From: Rhizobium oryziradicis
GTDB taxonomy: Bacteria > Pseudomonadota > Alphaproteobacteria > Rhizobiales > Rhizobiaceae
Assembly: GCF_001939045.1 (NCBI RefSeq)
Contig: NZ_MKIM01000021.1
Location: forward strand, 176,844-240,843
DNA: 64,000 nt
Direction: 5' to 3'
Both the position numbers and the translations under genes were made by a program. Shown piece after piece: positions 16,713 through 25,565 of the stretch. The notes below the pieces were generated by a model, which saw nothing but the letters and a program-made list of their open reading frames with translations, was not told where the DNA came from and ran no database searches. The first letter of the stretch is position 1. Each line of letters opens with the position of its first letter.

Positions 16713-17936
16713 ATGGCGATAGAACAGCAGTTGGAATCGAGAATTGGCTCCAAAGAGGACGCCGGAAGCAAGATTGCGCGCCATGCGACCCTGCTCTCCG
16801 GTCAATTGCAGCAGCTTCGCACGCGGATGTATCCGCCGAAATCGGAGAAAATGCTGCGGCAGTTTCTGACCAATGAAGTGTCCAAGCTGACATCCATTCC
16901 CGATTCCACCTTGAAGCTGATGTCCAGCGAAGGTCGCGGCCCTATTCCAAGCAGGCTTGAGAACAATCACCGCGTCTATACGCTCAAGCAGATCAATGAG
17001 TTGCGTGAGCTCTTTGCCAAGCAGAAGCCAAGCGAAGCCCTGCGGTTTCTTCCGCGTCGGCGTGAAGGCGAGCATTTGCAGGTTCTCGCCATTGCCAACT
17101 TCAAAGGCGGCAGCGCCAAGACCACGACCTGCGTTCATTTGGCCCATTATCTGGCGTTGCAAGGCTACCGCGTTCTGGCTCTCGATCTCGACCCGCAGGC
17201 GTCTCTGTCTGCCCTGTTTGGCGCGCAGCCAGAGGTGGATGTTGGCGCCAATGAGACCGTCTATGCCGCCTTGCGGTATGATGAAGCCGAGCGGCGGCCT
17301 TTGCGTGATATTATCCGCAAGACCTATTTCGACGGTGTTGATCTCATTCCCGGCAATCTGGAAGTGATGGAATATGAGCACGAGACACCACGGGTGCTCG
17401 CCAATAAATCCAGCTCCGGTGCCATCTTTTTTGAACGCCTCAAGCTGGCCTTGACCGAGGTTGAAGACGACTACGACATCGTTATCCTCGATACGCCGCC
17501 ATCGCTCGGCTTTTTGACGCTCAGCGCCATCTACGCTGCGACCAGCATGATCATCACGGTGCATCCGGCCATGCTGGATGTGGCCTCCATGAGCCAGTTT
17601 CTGTTGATGATGGGCGATTTGATCAATGTTCTCAATGAGAGCGGTGCCCAGCTTGATCAGGATTTTATTCGCTATCTCGTCACCCGGCACAATCCGAATG
17701 ACGCCCCTCAGTCACAGGTGGTGGCGATGATGCGTCACCTGTTTGGCACCGATGTGCTGCTGCCCACTGCGATTGAAAGCACTGCCGTGGAAGCGGCGGG
17801 GCTGGCCAAGCGCTCCATTTATGAATTGGAAATGGGGCAGTTGGGACGCGATACGCACAAGCGCGCCCGCGAAGCGGTTGATGCCGTGAATGAGGCGATT
17901 GCCAGTTTGATTACCAAAAGTTGGGGCCGCGAATGA
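16713..17936 (+). CDS. repA: Plasmid partitioning protein RepA (ParA-family ATPase)
   Basis: A 407-residue protein, the usual length for RepA of repABC replicons. The N-terminal DNA-binding part includes VYTLKQINELRELF (about 100). The deviant Walker A is NFKGGSAKTTTCVHLAHYL (about 127-145), followed by Walker A' LALDLDPQASLSALFG and Walker B DIVILDTPPSLGFL. RepA binds ATP, works with RepB on parS for segregation, and represses its own operon. ATG at 16713 is chosen because AGAGGG precedes it and length fits; the frame is open further upstream. Its stop overlaps the repB start. Confidence 0.93.
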   Translation: MAIEQQLESRIGSKEDAGSKIARHATLLSGQLQQLRTRMYPPKSEKMLRQFLTNEVSKLTSIPDSTLKLMSSEGRGPIPSRLENNHRVYTLKQINELRELFAKQKPSEALRFLPRRREGEHLQVLAIANFKGGSAKTTTCVHLAHYLALQGYRVLALDLDPQASLSALFGAQPEVDVGANETVYAALRYDEAERRPLRDIIRKTYFDGVDLIPGNLEVMEYEHETPRVLANKSSSGAIFFERLKLALTEVEDDYDIVILDTPPSLGFLTLSAIYAATSMIITVHPAMLDVASMSQFLLMMGDLINVLNESGAQLDQDFIRYLVTRHNPNDAPQSQVVAMMRHLFGTDVLLPTAIESTAVEAAGLAKRSIYELEMGQLGRDTHKRAREAVDAVNEAIASLITKSWGRE

Positions 17937-18973
17937 GCAAATCACCGCGCAAATCGATTGTTGCAAGTTTTGGGCTACTCTCGGCCGAGCTGGAGAGCAA
18001 ACTGGCGGCTGAGAAAGAGCAGAATCCCTCCCCTCCGCCCGCCCCGCCTGTGGTCAACCGGGTTGGTGCCGGTGTCATTGGTGCCGCCCATAGAGCCATA
18101 GATGACATCAGGACAGAACGTGACCGGCTGAAAGCGCTGGTGGAATCGGGCGGCGCTGTGGTGCGCCAAATCGATCCATCGCTGATCGATCCCTCGCCTT
18201 ATCCGGACAGGCTTCCTGACGACGATGATTCCGATTTCGAGATATTCAAGCGCTCGATTGATACCGATGGCCAAAAGGTGCCCATCCAGATCCGCAAGCA
18301 TCCTAGCACTGCGGGCCGCTATCAGATTGTTTATGGACATCGCCGCTGGCTTGCTGCCAAGCAACTCGGGCGTCCGGTTGGTGCCATCGAGGTCGAGATT
18401 TCCGATCTTGATCTCGTGGTTGCGCAAGGTATTGAGAATGCCAGCCGACAAGACCTGACCTGGATCGAGCGCGCCTTGTTTGCCTCGCGCATGGATGACG
18501 CAGGCATTAAGCCTCGTGATATTTATGCGGCACTGTCTATCGAGGATGCCGAATTGGCGCGGATGCGCAGTGTGTATCGGGCGCTTCCCTCTGATGTGAT
18601 CGAAGCAATCGGTCGTGCACCCAAGATCGGGCGCCCGCGCTGGCTGGAGTTGGCCAAGTCGGTTGTGCAAGAACCCGCCGTGCTGGACATGCTGAGATCT
18701 GTCTTGTCGACCCGAATGGATGTGGCCGAGAGTTCAGACCAAAAATTTCAGCGTGCTTTGAATGCTGTGAGGCCAAAAGCGGATTCGAAGCGCGGCACCA
18801 ACGTGCTCTCTGATGGCAACGGCAAAAAACTGGGTGAATTCAGCACATCAGCCAAAGAATTTCGCCTATCCGCAGAGGGTGCGCTGGGCAGTGAATTCCT
18901 GAAATTTCTGGAAGGTGAATTGCCAGACCTGGCTGCCCGCTTTTCGCAACACCGCAATGACCTGAAATCCTGA
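17933..18973 (+). CDS. repB: Plasmid partitioning protein RepB (ParB family)
   Basis: A 346-residue ParB-like protein of repABC operons. The N-terminus MSKSPRKSIVASFG is typical of RepB. The ParB-N domain contains the arginine-rich box YGHRRWLAAKQLG (about 135) and ENASRQDLTWIERALFA (about 163); a helix-turn-helix and C-terminal dimerisation region follow. The ATG overlaps the repA stop (ATGA). RepB binds parS and assists segregation. No 16-bp parS of the form GTTN4GCN4AAC was found by eye in or near the operon. No repC follows. Confidence 0.93.
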   Translation: MSKSPRKSIVASFGLLSAELESKLAAEKEQNPSPPPAPPVVNRVGAGVIGAAHRAIDDIRTERDRLKALVESGGAVVRQIDPSLIDPSPYPDRLPDDDDSDFEIFKRSIDTDGQKVPIQIRKHPSTAGRYQIVYGHRRWLAAKQLGRPVGAIEVEISDLDLVVAQGIENASRQDLTWIERALFASRMDDAGIKPRDIYAALSIEDAELARMRSVYRALPSDVIEAIGRAPKIGRPRWLELAKSVVQEPAVLDMLRSVLSTRMDVAESSDQKFQRALNAVRPKADSKRGTNVLSDGNGKKLGEFSTSAKEFRLSAEGALGSEFLKFLEGELPDLAARFSQHRNDLKS

Positions 18974-19019
18974 CAGGTGGCAGGGTTTTTATCTTTTCGG
19001 AAAGGACACGTATCAAAAG

Positions 19020-19069
19020 AAAAAGGCCCCCAAACGTTTCCGTCGTGGAAGCCCTTCTCGAACTGTAGC
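19020..19069 (-). ncRNA. Predicted antisense ctRNA (incA-type) of the repB-repC intergenic region
   Basis: On the minus strand a promoter is visible: -35 TTGACT (19099-19104), a 17-base spacer, and -10 GATTCT (19076-19081). A short transcript from about 19069 would end at a weak GC-rich stem (AAGG and GCTTCC against GGGGGCCTTT) followed by T5 at 19024-19020, about 50 nt in all. repABC replicons encode such a small antisense RNA in this place; it blocks repC expression and causes incompatibility. Here its normal target gene is absent. The identification rests on position, promoter, size and general resemblance, not on a database match. Confidence 0.65.
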
Positions 19070-19146
19070 AAGCAGAGAATCGCACTTCCTCGAATCATAG
19101 TCAAGGGTTTTAGCACCGCTTTGGTGAGCGTCTTTTTGTGTCTTAT

Positions 19147-19161
19147 GAGGAGGCGAACGTT
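19147..19161 (+). other. Orphan ribosome binding site where repC would start
   Basis: GAGGAGG (19147-19153) is followed by CGAAC and then GTTAAATTT where a start codon is expected. The next ATG in the region (19177) is followed after one codon by TAA. The layout matches the leader of repC in repABC operons, but no RepC reading frame (normally about 400 codons) exists before the convergent aldolase gene. Confidence 0.55.
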
Positions 19162-19201
19162 AAATTTTCTTGAATTATGATTTAAAAACAAAAACTTAAA
19201 C

Positions 19202-19225
19202 CCCGTTCAACACCAGTTGAACGGG
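19202..19225 (-). terminator. Terminator of the acid-sugar/peptide importer operon (minus strand)
   Basis: Perfect 10-bp stem CCCGTTCAAC (19202-19211) / GTTGAACGGG (19216-19225) with 4-base loop. Read on the minus strand it is followed by a T-rich tract (GTTTAAGTTTTTGTTTTT), 11 bases after the aldolase stop. Confidence 0.75.
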
Positions 19226-19236
19226 ATATCTATGCC

Positions 19237-20130
19237 TTAAAGAAGGCCGTAGCGATGCAAGATCACTTTGATTTGCGCGTCCTGCTCATCATTTGGCAAA
19301 AGTGCAGGCTGGCGGCTGGCCCCAACCGACGCATCTTGCAGATACAATGCGCGTTTCACCATGGCGGGTGCGAAACCAAGCGCGTATAGATCGGTGCGAA
19401 ATGCGGTGTAGATGTCCTGTTGTCGCTCGGCATCAACAAGATCTCCGCTGTTGAAGCCCTTTAAAATACCCGCCAATACATCTGGCATGGCGTTGCCCAG
19501 ACCGGAAATGCAGCCCGCCGCGCCATTTTGCAAAGCCCAAAGCACAAGATGATCCGGGCCAGAATAGACCTCAAAGCCCGGCACCTCCTTGGCCACCGCC
19601 AAATAGGCTTCCAGCGTCTTCTGCGCCCCGCCGGAATCCTTGATACCGGCAATATTACCATGGCCTGCGAGAATTTTCGCCGTTTCCGGCTCGATGTGGT
19701 TTTGGGTGCGTGCCGGAATATCATAGAGATAGATCGGCGTTTTCACCGCATCGGCAACAGTCGAGAAATGGCGGATCAAGCCGTCTTGCGTGCAGGCGAT
19801 GAAAAAGGGCGTAATCACCGCAATGGCATCCACACCGATGCGGTCAAATTCACGCACCAGCTTTAATGTTTCAAAGGTTGCGGGCATGCCGGCGTTGACA
19901 ATCACCTTGACCCGGCCGGCCACCTCATCCACCACGGTCTCCGTCAGCTTGACCTTTTCCTCAAAGGTCAGAGCACTGAAATCACCATTGGTGCCTGCGC
20001 ACATAATGTTATTGCCTGCGGCCACCTGACGCCGCACCTGTGCGCGCGTGGCGTCATAATTGATGGTTTCGTCCTCATGGAAGCAGGTGACGAGTGCGAC
20101 AAAGGCTTGTTTGGGCATTTCTTTGGTCAT
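19237..20130 (-). CDS. Dihydrodipicolinate synthase/N-acetylneuraminate lyase family aldolase
   Basis: A 297-residue TIM-barrel class I aldolase. Key marks are the Schiff-base Lys in GIKDSGG (about 162), the catalytic Tyr in YDIPART (about 134) and the GTNGDFSALTFEEK loop near 47 (usual form GTTGE). The motif YxIPxRT is nearer to DapA/keto-acid-sugar aldolases than to sialic acid lyase. As the last gene of an importer operon in a region with acid-sugar enzymes, it is probably a 2-keto-3-deoxy acid aldolase or dehydratase, not lysine biosynthesis. ATG at 20130 has GCGGAG upstream; an alternative ATG at 20151 overlaps the ATPase stop. Confidence 0.85.
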   Translation of the reverse strand: MTKEMPKQAFVALVTCFHEDETINYDATRAQVRRQVAAGNNIMCAGTNGDFSALTFEEKVKLTETVVDEVAGRVKVIVNAGMPATFETLKLVREFDRIGVDAIAVITPFFIACTQDGLIRHFSTVADAVKTPIYLYDIPARTQNHIEPETAKILAGHGNIAGIKDSGGAQKTLEAYLAVAKEVPGFEVYSGPDHLVLWALQNGAAGCISGLGNAMPDVLAGILKGFNSGDLVDAERQQDIYTAFRTDLYALGFAPAMVKRALYLQDASVGASRQPALLPNDEQDAQIKVILHRYGLL

Positions 20131-20147
20131 GGAAAACTCCGCTAAAA

Positions 20148-21782
20148 TCATAATGAGACGGCGCTTGCCTGCCGTGCTGCGCGATGGGCCGCCTGTATAT
20201 CGGGATCTGGATCAAGGCTGGCGGCCAGCAAAGCGCGCGTGTAAGCCTGTTTTGGTGCCTCGAAAATTTGCTGCACTGTGCCAAGCTCCACGGCTGCTCC
20301 ATGCTGCATAACCATCACGTGATCGGCAAAATCGCGCACCACCGGCAAATCATGGGCGATGAAAATGAAGGCAATGCCCATATCGCGACGCAAGCCATCC
20401 AGCAAAGCAATGACCTGCGCCTGAACCGAGACATCAAGGGCGGATACGGCCTCGTCACAGACAATCAGTTTGGGCTGTAAGGCCAGTGCACGGGCAATGG
20501 CAATGCGCTGACGTTGACCGCCCGAAAACTGGTGCGGATAACGGGCCATATGCTCCGGGCTGAGCTGGACCTGCTCCAGCAACTCCGCCACGCGCGCCCG
20601 CCATTTTGCTTTTGGCAGAAGATCCGGGTGGATTGCCCACGCCTCGGAAATCAGCTGAAACACCGTCATGCGCGGATTGAGCGATTGCGTTGGATCTTGA
20701 AACACCATTTGCAGATCACGGCGCAGTTTATAAAGCTCTGCAGGCGAGAGCTGAAACAGGTCGCGGCCCTTCCAAAGGGCCGAGCCGGAATCCGGCTCAT
20801 CAAGGCGCAACAACAGGCGAGCCAAGGTGGATTTTCCAGAGCCGCTTTCGCCCACAATGGCCAGCGTTTCGCCTGCACGCAAATCAAAAGAGATGCCTTT
20901 TAGCGCTTCAAAAGCCCCATAATGCTTGCGCACATCGCGCACGGACAGCAAAATCTCCCCCTGCCGCTCTTGCGCGTGCAAAGCCCCCTGCCCCGGTACG
21001 GCGGCAATCAGCTTTTTTGTATAAGGATGTGTCGGGTTTTTATAGACATCACGAACACTGCCGGTTTCCACCAGCACGCCCTTTTCCATCACCACAACCC
21101 GGTCGGCAATGTCGGCCACGACGCCCAGATCGTGAGTGATGATCAAAACAGCCATGCCCGTTTCGCGCTGCAACTCTTTGAGCAGCGCCAACACCTCGGC
21201 CTGCACGGTTACATCCAATGCCGTTGTCGGCTCGTCGGCAATCAGAATATCGGGGCGCAACGCCAGCGCCATGGCAATCATCACACGCTGACGCTGCCCG
21301 CCGGAAAATTGGTGCGGGTATTTTGCCAAAGCACCAGCCGGATCGGGAATACCAACCCGACCCAAAAGCCGCAAAGCTTCGGCGGCTGCCTTGTCTGCAG
21401 CCATGCCGTGGGTGGTCATGGCCTCGCGGATCTGCCAGCCCACAGGATAGACGGGGTTCAAATGGCTGAGCGGATCTTGAAAGATCATGGCAATACGCCG
21501 ACCATTCACCTCGCGCCGCGCTTGCACATCCATCGTTAAAAGGTCTTCACCATCCAACAAAATTTGCCCGGACGTGATCTTCCCCGGTGGCATATCGATC
21601 AGGTTCATGATGGCAGAGGACGATACCGATTTTCCCGAGCCGCTTTCGCCCAAGATTGCCAGTGTTTCGCCGCGGTCGAGGTGATAGGACATATCGCGCA
21701 CCGCCTTCACCACGCCTGCCATGGTGTGGAATTCGACGGAAAGATTGCGCACTTCCAGCAAATGATCAGCCATTTTTGCCAC
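20148..21782 (-). CDS. Fused double ABC ATPase (DppD-DppF type), second peptide-type importer
   Basis: A 544-residue protein with two nucleotide-binding domains: GESGSGKSV (about residue 42), [17 protein letters not shown] and [12 protein letters not shown], then GESGSGKST (about 315), [17 protein letters not shown] and [12 protein letters not shown]. It energises the importer formed with the two permeases and binding protein upstream. The start overlaps the preceding permease end by 17 bases. Architecture matches the fused ATPase at 10069-11715, but the two differ in sequence, so they are separate systems, not a recent duplication. Confidence 0.93.
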   Translation of the reverse strand: MAKMADHLLEVRNLSVEFHTMAGVVKAVRDMSYHLDRGETLAILGESGSGKSVSSSAIMNLIDMPPGKITSGQILLDGEDLLTMDVQARREVNGRRIAMIFQDPLSHLNPVYPVGWQIREAMTTHGMAADKAAAEALRLLGRVGIPDPAGALAKYPHQFSGGQRQRVMIAMALALRPDILIADEPTTALDVTVQAEVLALLKELQRETGMAVLIITHDLGVVADIADRVVVMEKGVLVETGSVRDVYKNPTHPYTKKLIAAVPGQGALHAQERQGEILLSVRDVRKHYGAFEALKGISFDLRAGETLAIVGESGSGKSTLARLLLRLDEPDSGSALWKGRDLFQLSPAELYKLRRDLQMVFQDPTQSLNPRMTVFQLISEAWAIHPDLLPKAKWRARVAELLEQVQLSPEHMARYPHQFSGGQRQRIAIARALALQPKLIVCDEAVSALDVSVQAQVIALLDGLRRDMGIAFIFIAHDLPVVRDFADHVMVMQHGAAVELGTVQQIFEAPKQAYTRALLAASLDPDPDIQAAHRAARQASAVSL

Positions 21783-22689
21783 CTTTCATTTCAAGCCGCC
21801 AGCGCTGCACCGGATCCAGCGCAATGCGCAACCAGTTCGACAAAAGATTGAGCGACATGGTGGTGGTGATGATTGCAAGCCCCGGCCAGAACGACAGCCA
21901 CCAGGCGTTGGTCAGATATTGCCGACCTTGCGAGATCATCAGCCCCCAGGTGATGTCCGGCGGCTGAATGCCGATGCCCAGAAAAGACAAAGCACTTTCT
22001 GCCAGCATCACATAGGCAAAATCCAGCGTCGCAAGGGTGGTCAATGTCGGAAACACCACCGGCAGAATATGGCGAAACAGGATGCGATTGGAGGACGCCC
22101 CCATGGCTTTGGCCGCTTGCACGAACATGCGTTCGCGAATTTCCAGCACTTCAGCCCGTGTGGTGCGCAAATAAACCGGAATGCGGGTGATCGACAGCAC
22201 CAGAACCAGATTGAGAATAGAAGAGCCAAGCAGATAAAGAACAATCACCGCAATCAGCAGCGACGGGAACGACATGATCACATCGGCAAGCCGCATGACA
22301 ATCTGGCCAACGCGCGGCGATGAATAGCCCGCCACCAAGCCAAGAACGGTGCCCATCACCGACGAAAACAGCACAGCGCCTGCCGCCACCATCAAGGTGC
22401 TTTGGGCCGCCACAATGATGCGGGCCAGCAAGGGGCGGCCGAGAGAATCGGCTCCGATCCACCACACCCATTCGCGTTGCCAATCAAAGGGCGCCAGATT
22501 GCGACCGCGCAGATTTTGCTTGATCGCCACATCACCAAGCCATGCCGGGCCAATGATAGCAAGCACAACCATGATCACTAAAAACACGGCAGCGCACAGG
22601 GCAAACTTATCAGCCCAGAGCATGCGCGCCATGCGCTTTGCCCACGACGGCTCATCGGCGGTGACCGGATCGATGGAGGAAAGGCTCAT
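21766..22689 (-). CDS. Peptide-type ABC importer permease (DppC-like)
   Basis: A 307-residue permease. It has a long cytosolic N-terminus (SLSSIDPVTADEPSWAKRM), a first helix at about 30-52, WWIGADSLGRPLLARIIVAA in place of the DppC LGTDxLGRD motif, and a coupling loop FVQAAKAMGASSNRILFRHI. It lies between the DppB-like gene (12 bases upstream) and the fused ATPase gene (17-base overlap). Confidence 0.92.
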   Translation of the reverse strand: MSLSSIDPVTADEPSWAKRMARMLWADKFALCAAVFLVIMVVLAIIGPAWLGDVAIKQNLRGRNLAPFDWQREWVWWIGADSLGRPLLARIIVAAQSTLMVAAGAVLFSSVMGTVLGLVAGYSSPRVGQIVMRLADVIMSFPSLLIAVIVLYLLGSSILNLVLVLSITRIPVYLRTTRAEVLEIRERMFVQAAKAMGASSNRILFRHILPVVFPTLTTLATLDFAYVMLAESALSFLGIGIQPPDITWGLMISQGRQYLTNAWWLSFWPGLAIITTTMSLNLLSNWLRIALDPVQRWRLEMKGGKNG

Positions 22690-22701
22690 AATAATGGCTC
22701 C

Positions 22702-23616
22702 TCAGTGACGGATGCGCGGATCAAGCAATGCATAGGCAAGGTCGATCAGCAGGTTCATGAGGAAAATCGCCAGTGCGGTCACAAGAATAGCGGCCAGCAC
22801 AACATTGAAATCCCGTTGCAAAATGGAATCAATCATCAGTTTGCCAACGCCCGGAAATCCGAAAATGGTCTCGACCACCACAGCACCATTCAGCAGGCTG
22901 GCGGCCTGATCGCCAATCACGGTGATGACTGGCAGCATAGCATTGCGCAGGGCGTGAATGAAAATAATCGGTCCAGATTTGACCCCCTTGGCGCGCGCCG
23001 TTTTGACATAGGCTGAAGAGAGCGCGCTGATCATCGAGCCGCGCACCACCTGCACAATAATGCCAAAGGGGCGCACAAACAGCACGGCAATGGGCATGAT
23101 CCAGTGCAGCAGCGACCCCGTTCCCGACGTTGGAAACCAGCCTAGATACACCGAAAAAAGCACGATACCGACGATTGCCAGCCAAAAATCAGGCACAGAT
23201 GCGCCAATCAGCGAGACCACGGACGAGAAACGATCAAAGATGCCACCAACCCGAAAGGCGGCAAGCGAGCCGACAACAATGGCCGATGTGGTCACCAGTG
23301 TCATGGTAATCAGGGCCAGTTGCAAGGTCCAGGTGAAGGCTTCGGTTACCACGCCCAGCGCAGGCCGGGCTTTGCGCAAGGATTCCCCAAGATTTCCGGT
23401 CAGCACATCGCCAACATAATGCATGAATTGCACGAGGATGGGATCATTCAGCCCATGCAATTGACGAAACTGCTGCTTCATCTCTTCCGAGGCTTCCACC
23501 GGCAAAAACAGCGATGCTGGATCACCCGTCAATCGGGAGAGAAAAAACACCATCACCATCAGACCAACCAAAGAGATCAAACTGGCGATGGAGCGCTTGC
23601 GGATAAATCTGAGCAT
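22702..23616 (-). CDS. Peptide-type ABC importer permease (DppB-like)
   Basis: A 304-residue permease starting MLRFIRKRSIASLISLVG, with RLTGDPASLFLPVEASEEM as the DppB PGDP-type signature, and a coupling loop YVKTARAKGVKSGPIIFIHA. ATG at 23616 is the natural family start; a longer open frame runs back into the binding-protein gene and is not used. The gap to the binding-protein stop is 61 bases. Confidence 0.9.
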   Translation of the reverse strand: MLRFIRKRSIASLISLVGLMVMVFFLSRLTGDPASLFLPVEASEEMKQQFRQLHGLNDPILVQFMHYVGDVLTGNLGESLRKARPALGVVTEAFTWTLQLALITMTLVTTSAIVVGSLAAFRVGGIFDRFSSVVSLIGASVPDFWLAIVGIVLFSVYLGWFPTSGTGSLLHWIMPIAVLFVRPFGIIVQVVRGSMISALSSAYVKTARAKGVKSGPIIFIHALRNAMLPVITVIGDQAASLLNGAVVVETIFGFPGVGKLMIDSILQRDFNVVLAAILVTALAIFLMNLLIDLAYALLDPRIRH

Positions 23617-23677
23617 ATCGCCCTCATGTTTAAAACAGGCGGCGGGGTGATGCCCGCCGCCAATGACATAATCCGAC

Positions 23678-25186
23678 CTATTTGAACTTGATGTCCGACA
23701 GTTGCAGCATCGAATTCGTGGCAATGGTGGGCTTGAAATCAAGCTTCTCGGACACGCGAGAGACGCCAACCATGTGGAACAGAAGCACATCGGCCACCAC
23801 ATCATCATGGAGATAGGCAATCAGCTGCGACCAGAGCTTGGCACGCTCATCACCAACAGCCGCCGATGCCCGCTTGATCAGATCATCCACCTTGGGATCG
23901 GAAAAGCCAGACTGGGTTCCCTTCGAGTCATATTTGAAGAACATCGAAAAGGAAGGGTCGCCCTTGGAATTATCATGCATGGCAGCAACCAGCTGCGGGC
24001 CACGGCCTTCCTTGAACGGCTTGGAGTAATAGGTCTCATGCTCTGCCACTTCAACGAACTTGAGATCAACCTTGAAGCCAACCTCCTGAAGCTGCGCCTG
24101 AATGGCCTCCATAATCTCTGTCACATTGGGGAAATTGGCCGTGCGGGCGATGATGGTGATCGGTGTGTCCACCTTCACGCCATCAGCTTTTGCCTCTGCG
24201 ATCAGCTTTTTCGCACCCTCTGGATCAAAGGGAAAAACCTTCACGTCCGGGTTCCAGCCAAGCGTTGTTGGTGGCACCATGGCTGTGGCCAATTCCGCCC
24301 CTGCGGGCACCAATGTGCCAATGAAAGCTTGCCGGTCGATGGCAAGATTAAGCGCACGCCGGATCCGCACATCATTCAAAGGCGGGATGTTCTGATCAAT
24401 CCGGAGATAGACAGTTTCACTGTCCAAATAGGAAAAATCTGTTGCCGGATTGGTGGCATCCAGCTGCGAAATAGAGGGCGAAATATCGGCCTCGCCGGTC
24501 TGCACCATGGCAGCCCGCACCGATGGATCAGAGCGGAAAACATAGGTCGCCTGTTTGACCTCAGGCTTTTGGCCCCAATAATCATCCCGCTCGGTGAGAA
24601 CAATTTTCTGCCCCGGCGTCCAGTTTGTCAGCTTGTAAGGACCAGTGCCAATCGGTTCGCGAATAAACTCCATCGGCGTTTCTTCGGGAACAATCGTCAC
24701 CAGGGACATCAGCAAAGGCATGATCGGCTGAACAGGATCAGCTTTGAAATCAATGGTATAGTCGTCGACAATTTCGGGCTTCACGGTGATGCCGCCAAAA
24801 TAACGGCGCGATTCACAGGCGTTTTTGTCGCTGTTGATGCGCTCAAAGCTATGCTTGACGTCCTTGGCATCAAAGCTTGTGCCATCGGAAAACTTAACCC
24901 CATGGCGCAGATGAAACCGCCAGCTGCCATCCGGGTTCTGCTCCCATTTTTCAGCAAGCCGGGGCATGACGCCCTTCTTGCCGCGCACATCCAGCTCTGT
25001 CAGTGTTTCGCTGACATTTTCCATGATAACGCGGCCGATGTTTGAGCGCGTTGCCATGCACGGCTCCAGCAGATCCGCCTCTTCCGGCAAGACAATCTTG
25101 ATGTCGCCCGATTTCGCCAATGCCGGAGACATAGTCGCCGCCAGACTGGCCATGATGAGCGAGCCCATCACCACTATTGATTTCAT
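23678..25186 (-). CDS. ABC importer substrate-binding protein, peptide family 5
   Basis: A 502-residue periplasmic protein with signal peptide MKSIVVMGSLIMASLAA to ALAKS. It has the family marks LRHGVKFSDGTSFDAKDVKHS and the hinge region LNLAIDRQAFIGTLVPAG. GGAGGAAGCGAT precedes the ATG, so the longer open frame upstream is rejected. It is the first gene of the binding protein-permease-permease-ATPase-aldolase operon, and faces the sialidase-like gene across a 379-base divergent gap. Peptide-family proteins also carry sugars, sialic acid and opines, so an acid sugar is possible. Confidence 0.9.
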   Translation of the reverse strand: MKSIVVMGSLIMASLAATMSPALAKSGDIKIVLPEEADLLEPCMATRSNIGRVIMENVSETLTELDVRGKKGVMPRLAEKWEQNPDGSWRFHLRHGVKFSDGTSFDAKDVKHSFERINSDKNACESRRYFGGITVKPEIVDDYTIDFKADPVQPIMPLLMSLVTIVPEETPMEFIREPIGTGPYKLTNWTPGQKIVLTERDDYWGQKPEVKQATYVFRSDPSVRAAMVQTGEADISPSISQLDATNPATDFSYLDSETVYLRIDQNIPPLNDVRIRRALNLAIDRQAFIGTLVPAGAELATAMVPPTTLGWNPDVKVFPFDPEGAKKLIAEAKADGVKVDTPITIIARTANFPNVTEIMEAIQAQLQEVGFKVDLKFVEVAEHETYYSKPFKEGRGPQLVAAMHDNSKGDPSFSMFFKYDSKGTQSGFSDPKVDDLIKRASAAVGDERAKLWSQLIAYLHDDVVADVLLFHMVGVSRVSEKLDFKPTIATNSMLQLSDIKFK

Positions 25187-25565
25187 ATCGCTTCCTCCTC
25201 CCAGCTGATAAATTTTTTGGACCTCCGACGTCCTCTGCACCCTCACCTTACGCCCCGCCAACAGCGAGGCCATCTTGCCATAGGGTGTTGACAGCACAAA
25301 CTGGCCGCACACAAAGACAGATCGACAAATCTCAAGACAATGACCAAGCAAGCCTTGCCTTCCTCCTGACCAAGCATCACCCGTTCGATTAAATTTGTCA
25401 AATTATTTCAGGATGTAATTTTTACAAAAAATTTGTCTTCAAAAAATATATATTAAAAACATATAGTTAAAAACAAAGATCGCACAATTTCATCATCTTT
25501 TTAATTTCATAAAACTTGACAACTTTTGAAAATCAGCAATGCTCCAGCCTTGAGAGGAGTGCAGT
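25187..25565. promoter_or_regulatory. AT-rich divergent control region of the acid-sugar cluster
   Basis: No gene is seen in these 379 bases. The part from about 25390 is strongly AT-rich. It contains direct repeats AAATTTGTC at 25391-25399 and 25429-25437, and AACTTGACAAC near 25512-25522, whose TTGACA is a possible -35 element for the plus-strand genes. The repeated TTGTC/GACAA elements are candidate sites for the FadR-type GntR regulator encoded at 28873-29580. This is inference from position and repetition. Confidence 0.4.

Noticed and set aside
16650..17690. Long open frame (346 codons) antisense to repA
   Set aside because: RepA motifs on the plus strand are unambiguous; the antisense frame has no recognisable domain.
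19204..19221. Possible parS site (GTTCAACACCAGTTGAAC)
   Set aside because: It is 18 bp with the wrong centre for the 16-bp GTTN4GCN4AAC form, and it is better explained as a terminator stem with a T-rich tail on the minus strand.
23702..25045. Long open frame (447 codons) on the plus strand
   Set aside because: It is antisense to the peptide-binding-protein gene, has no family motifs, and shows the His/Asn/Cys-rich composition of a shadow frame.
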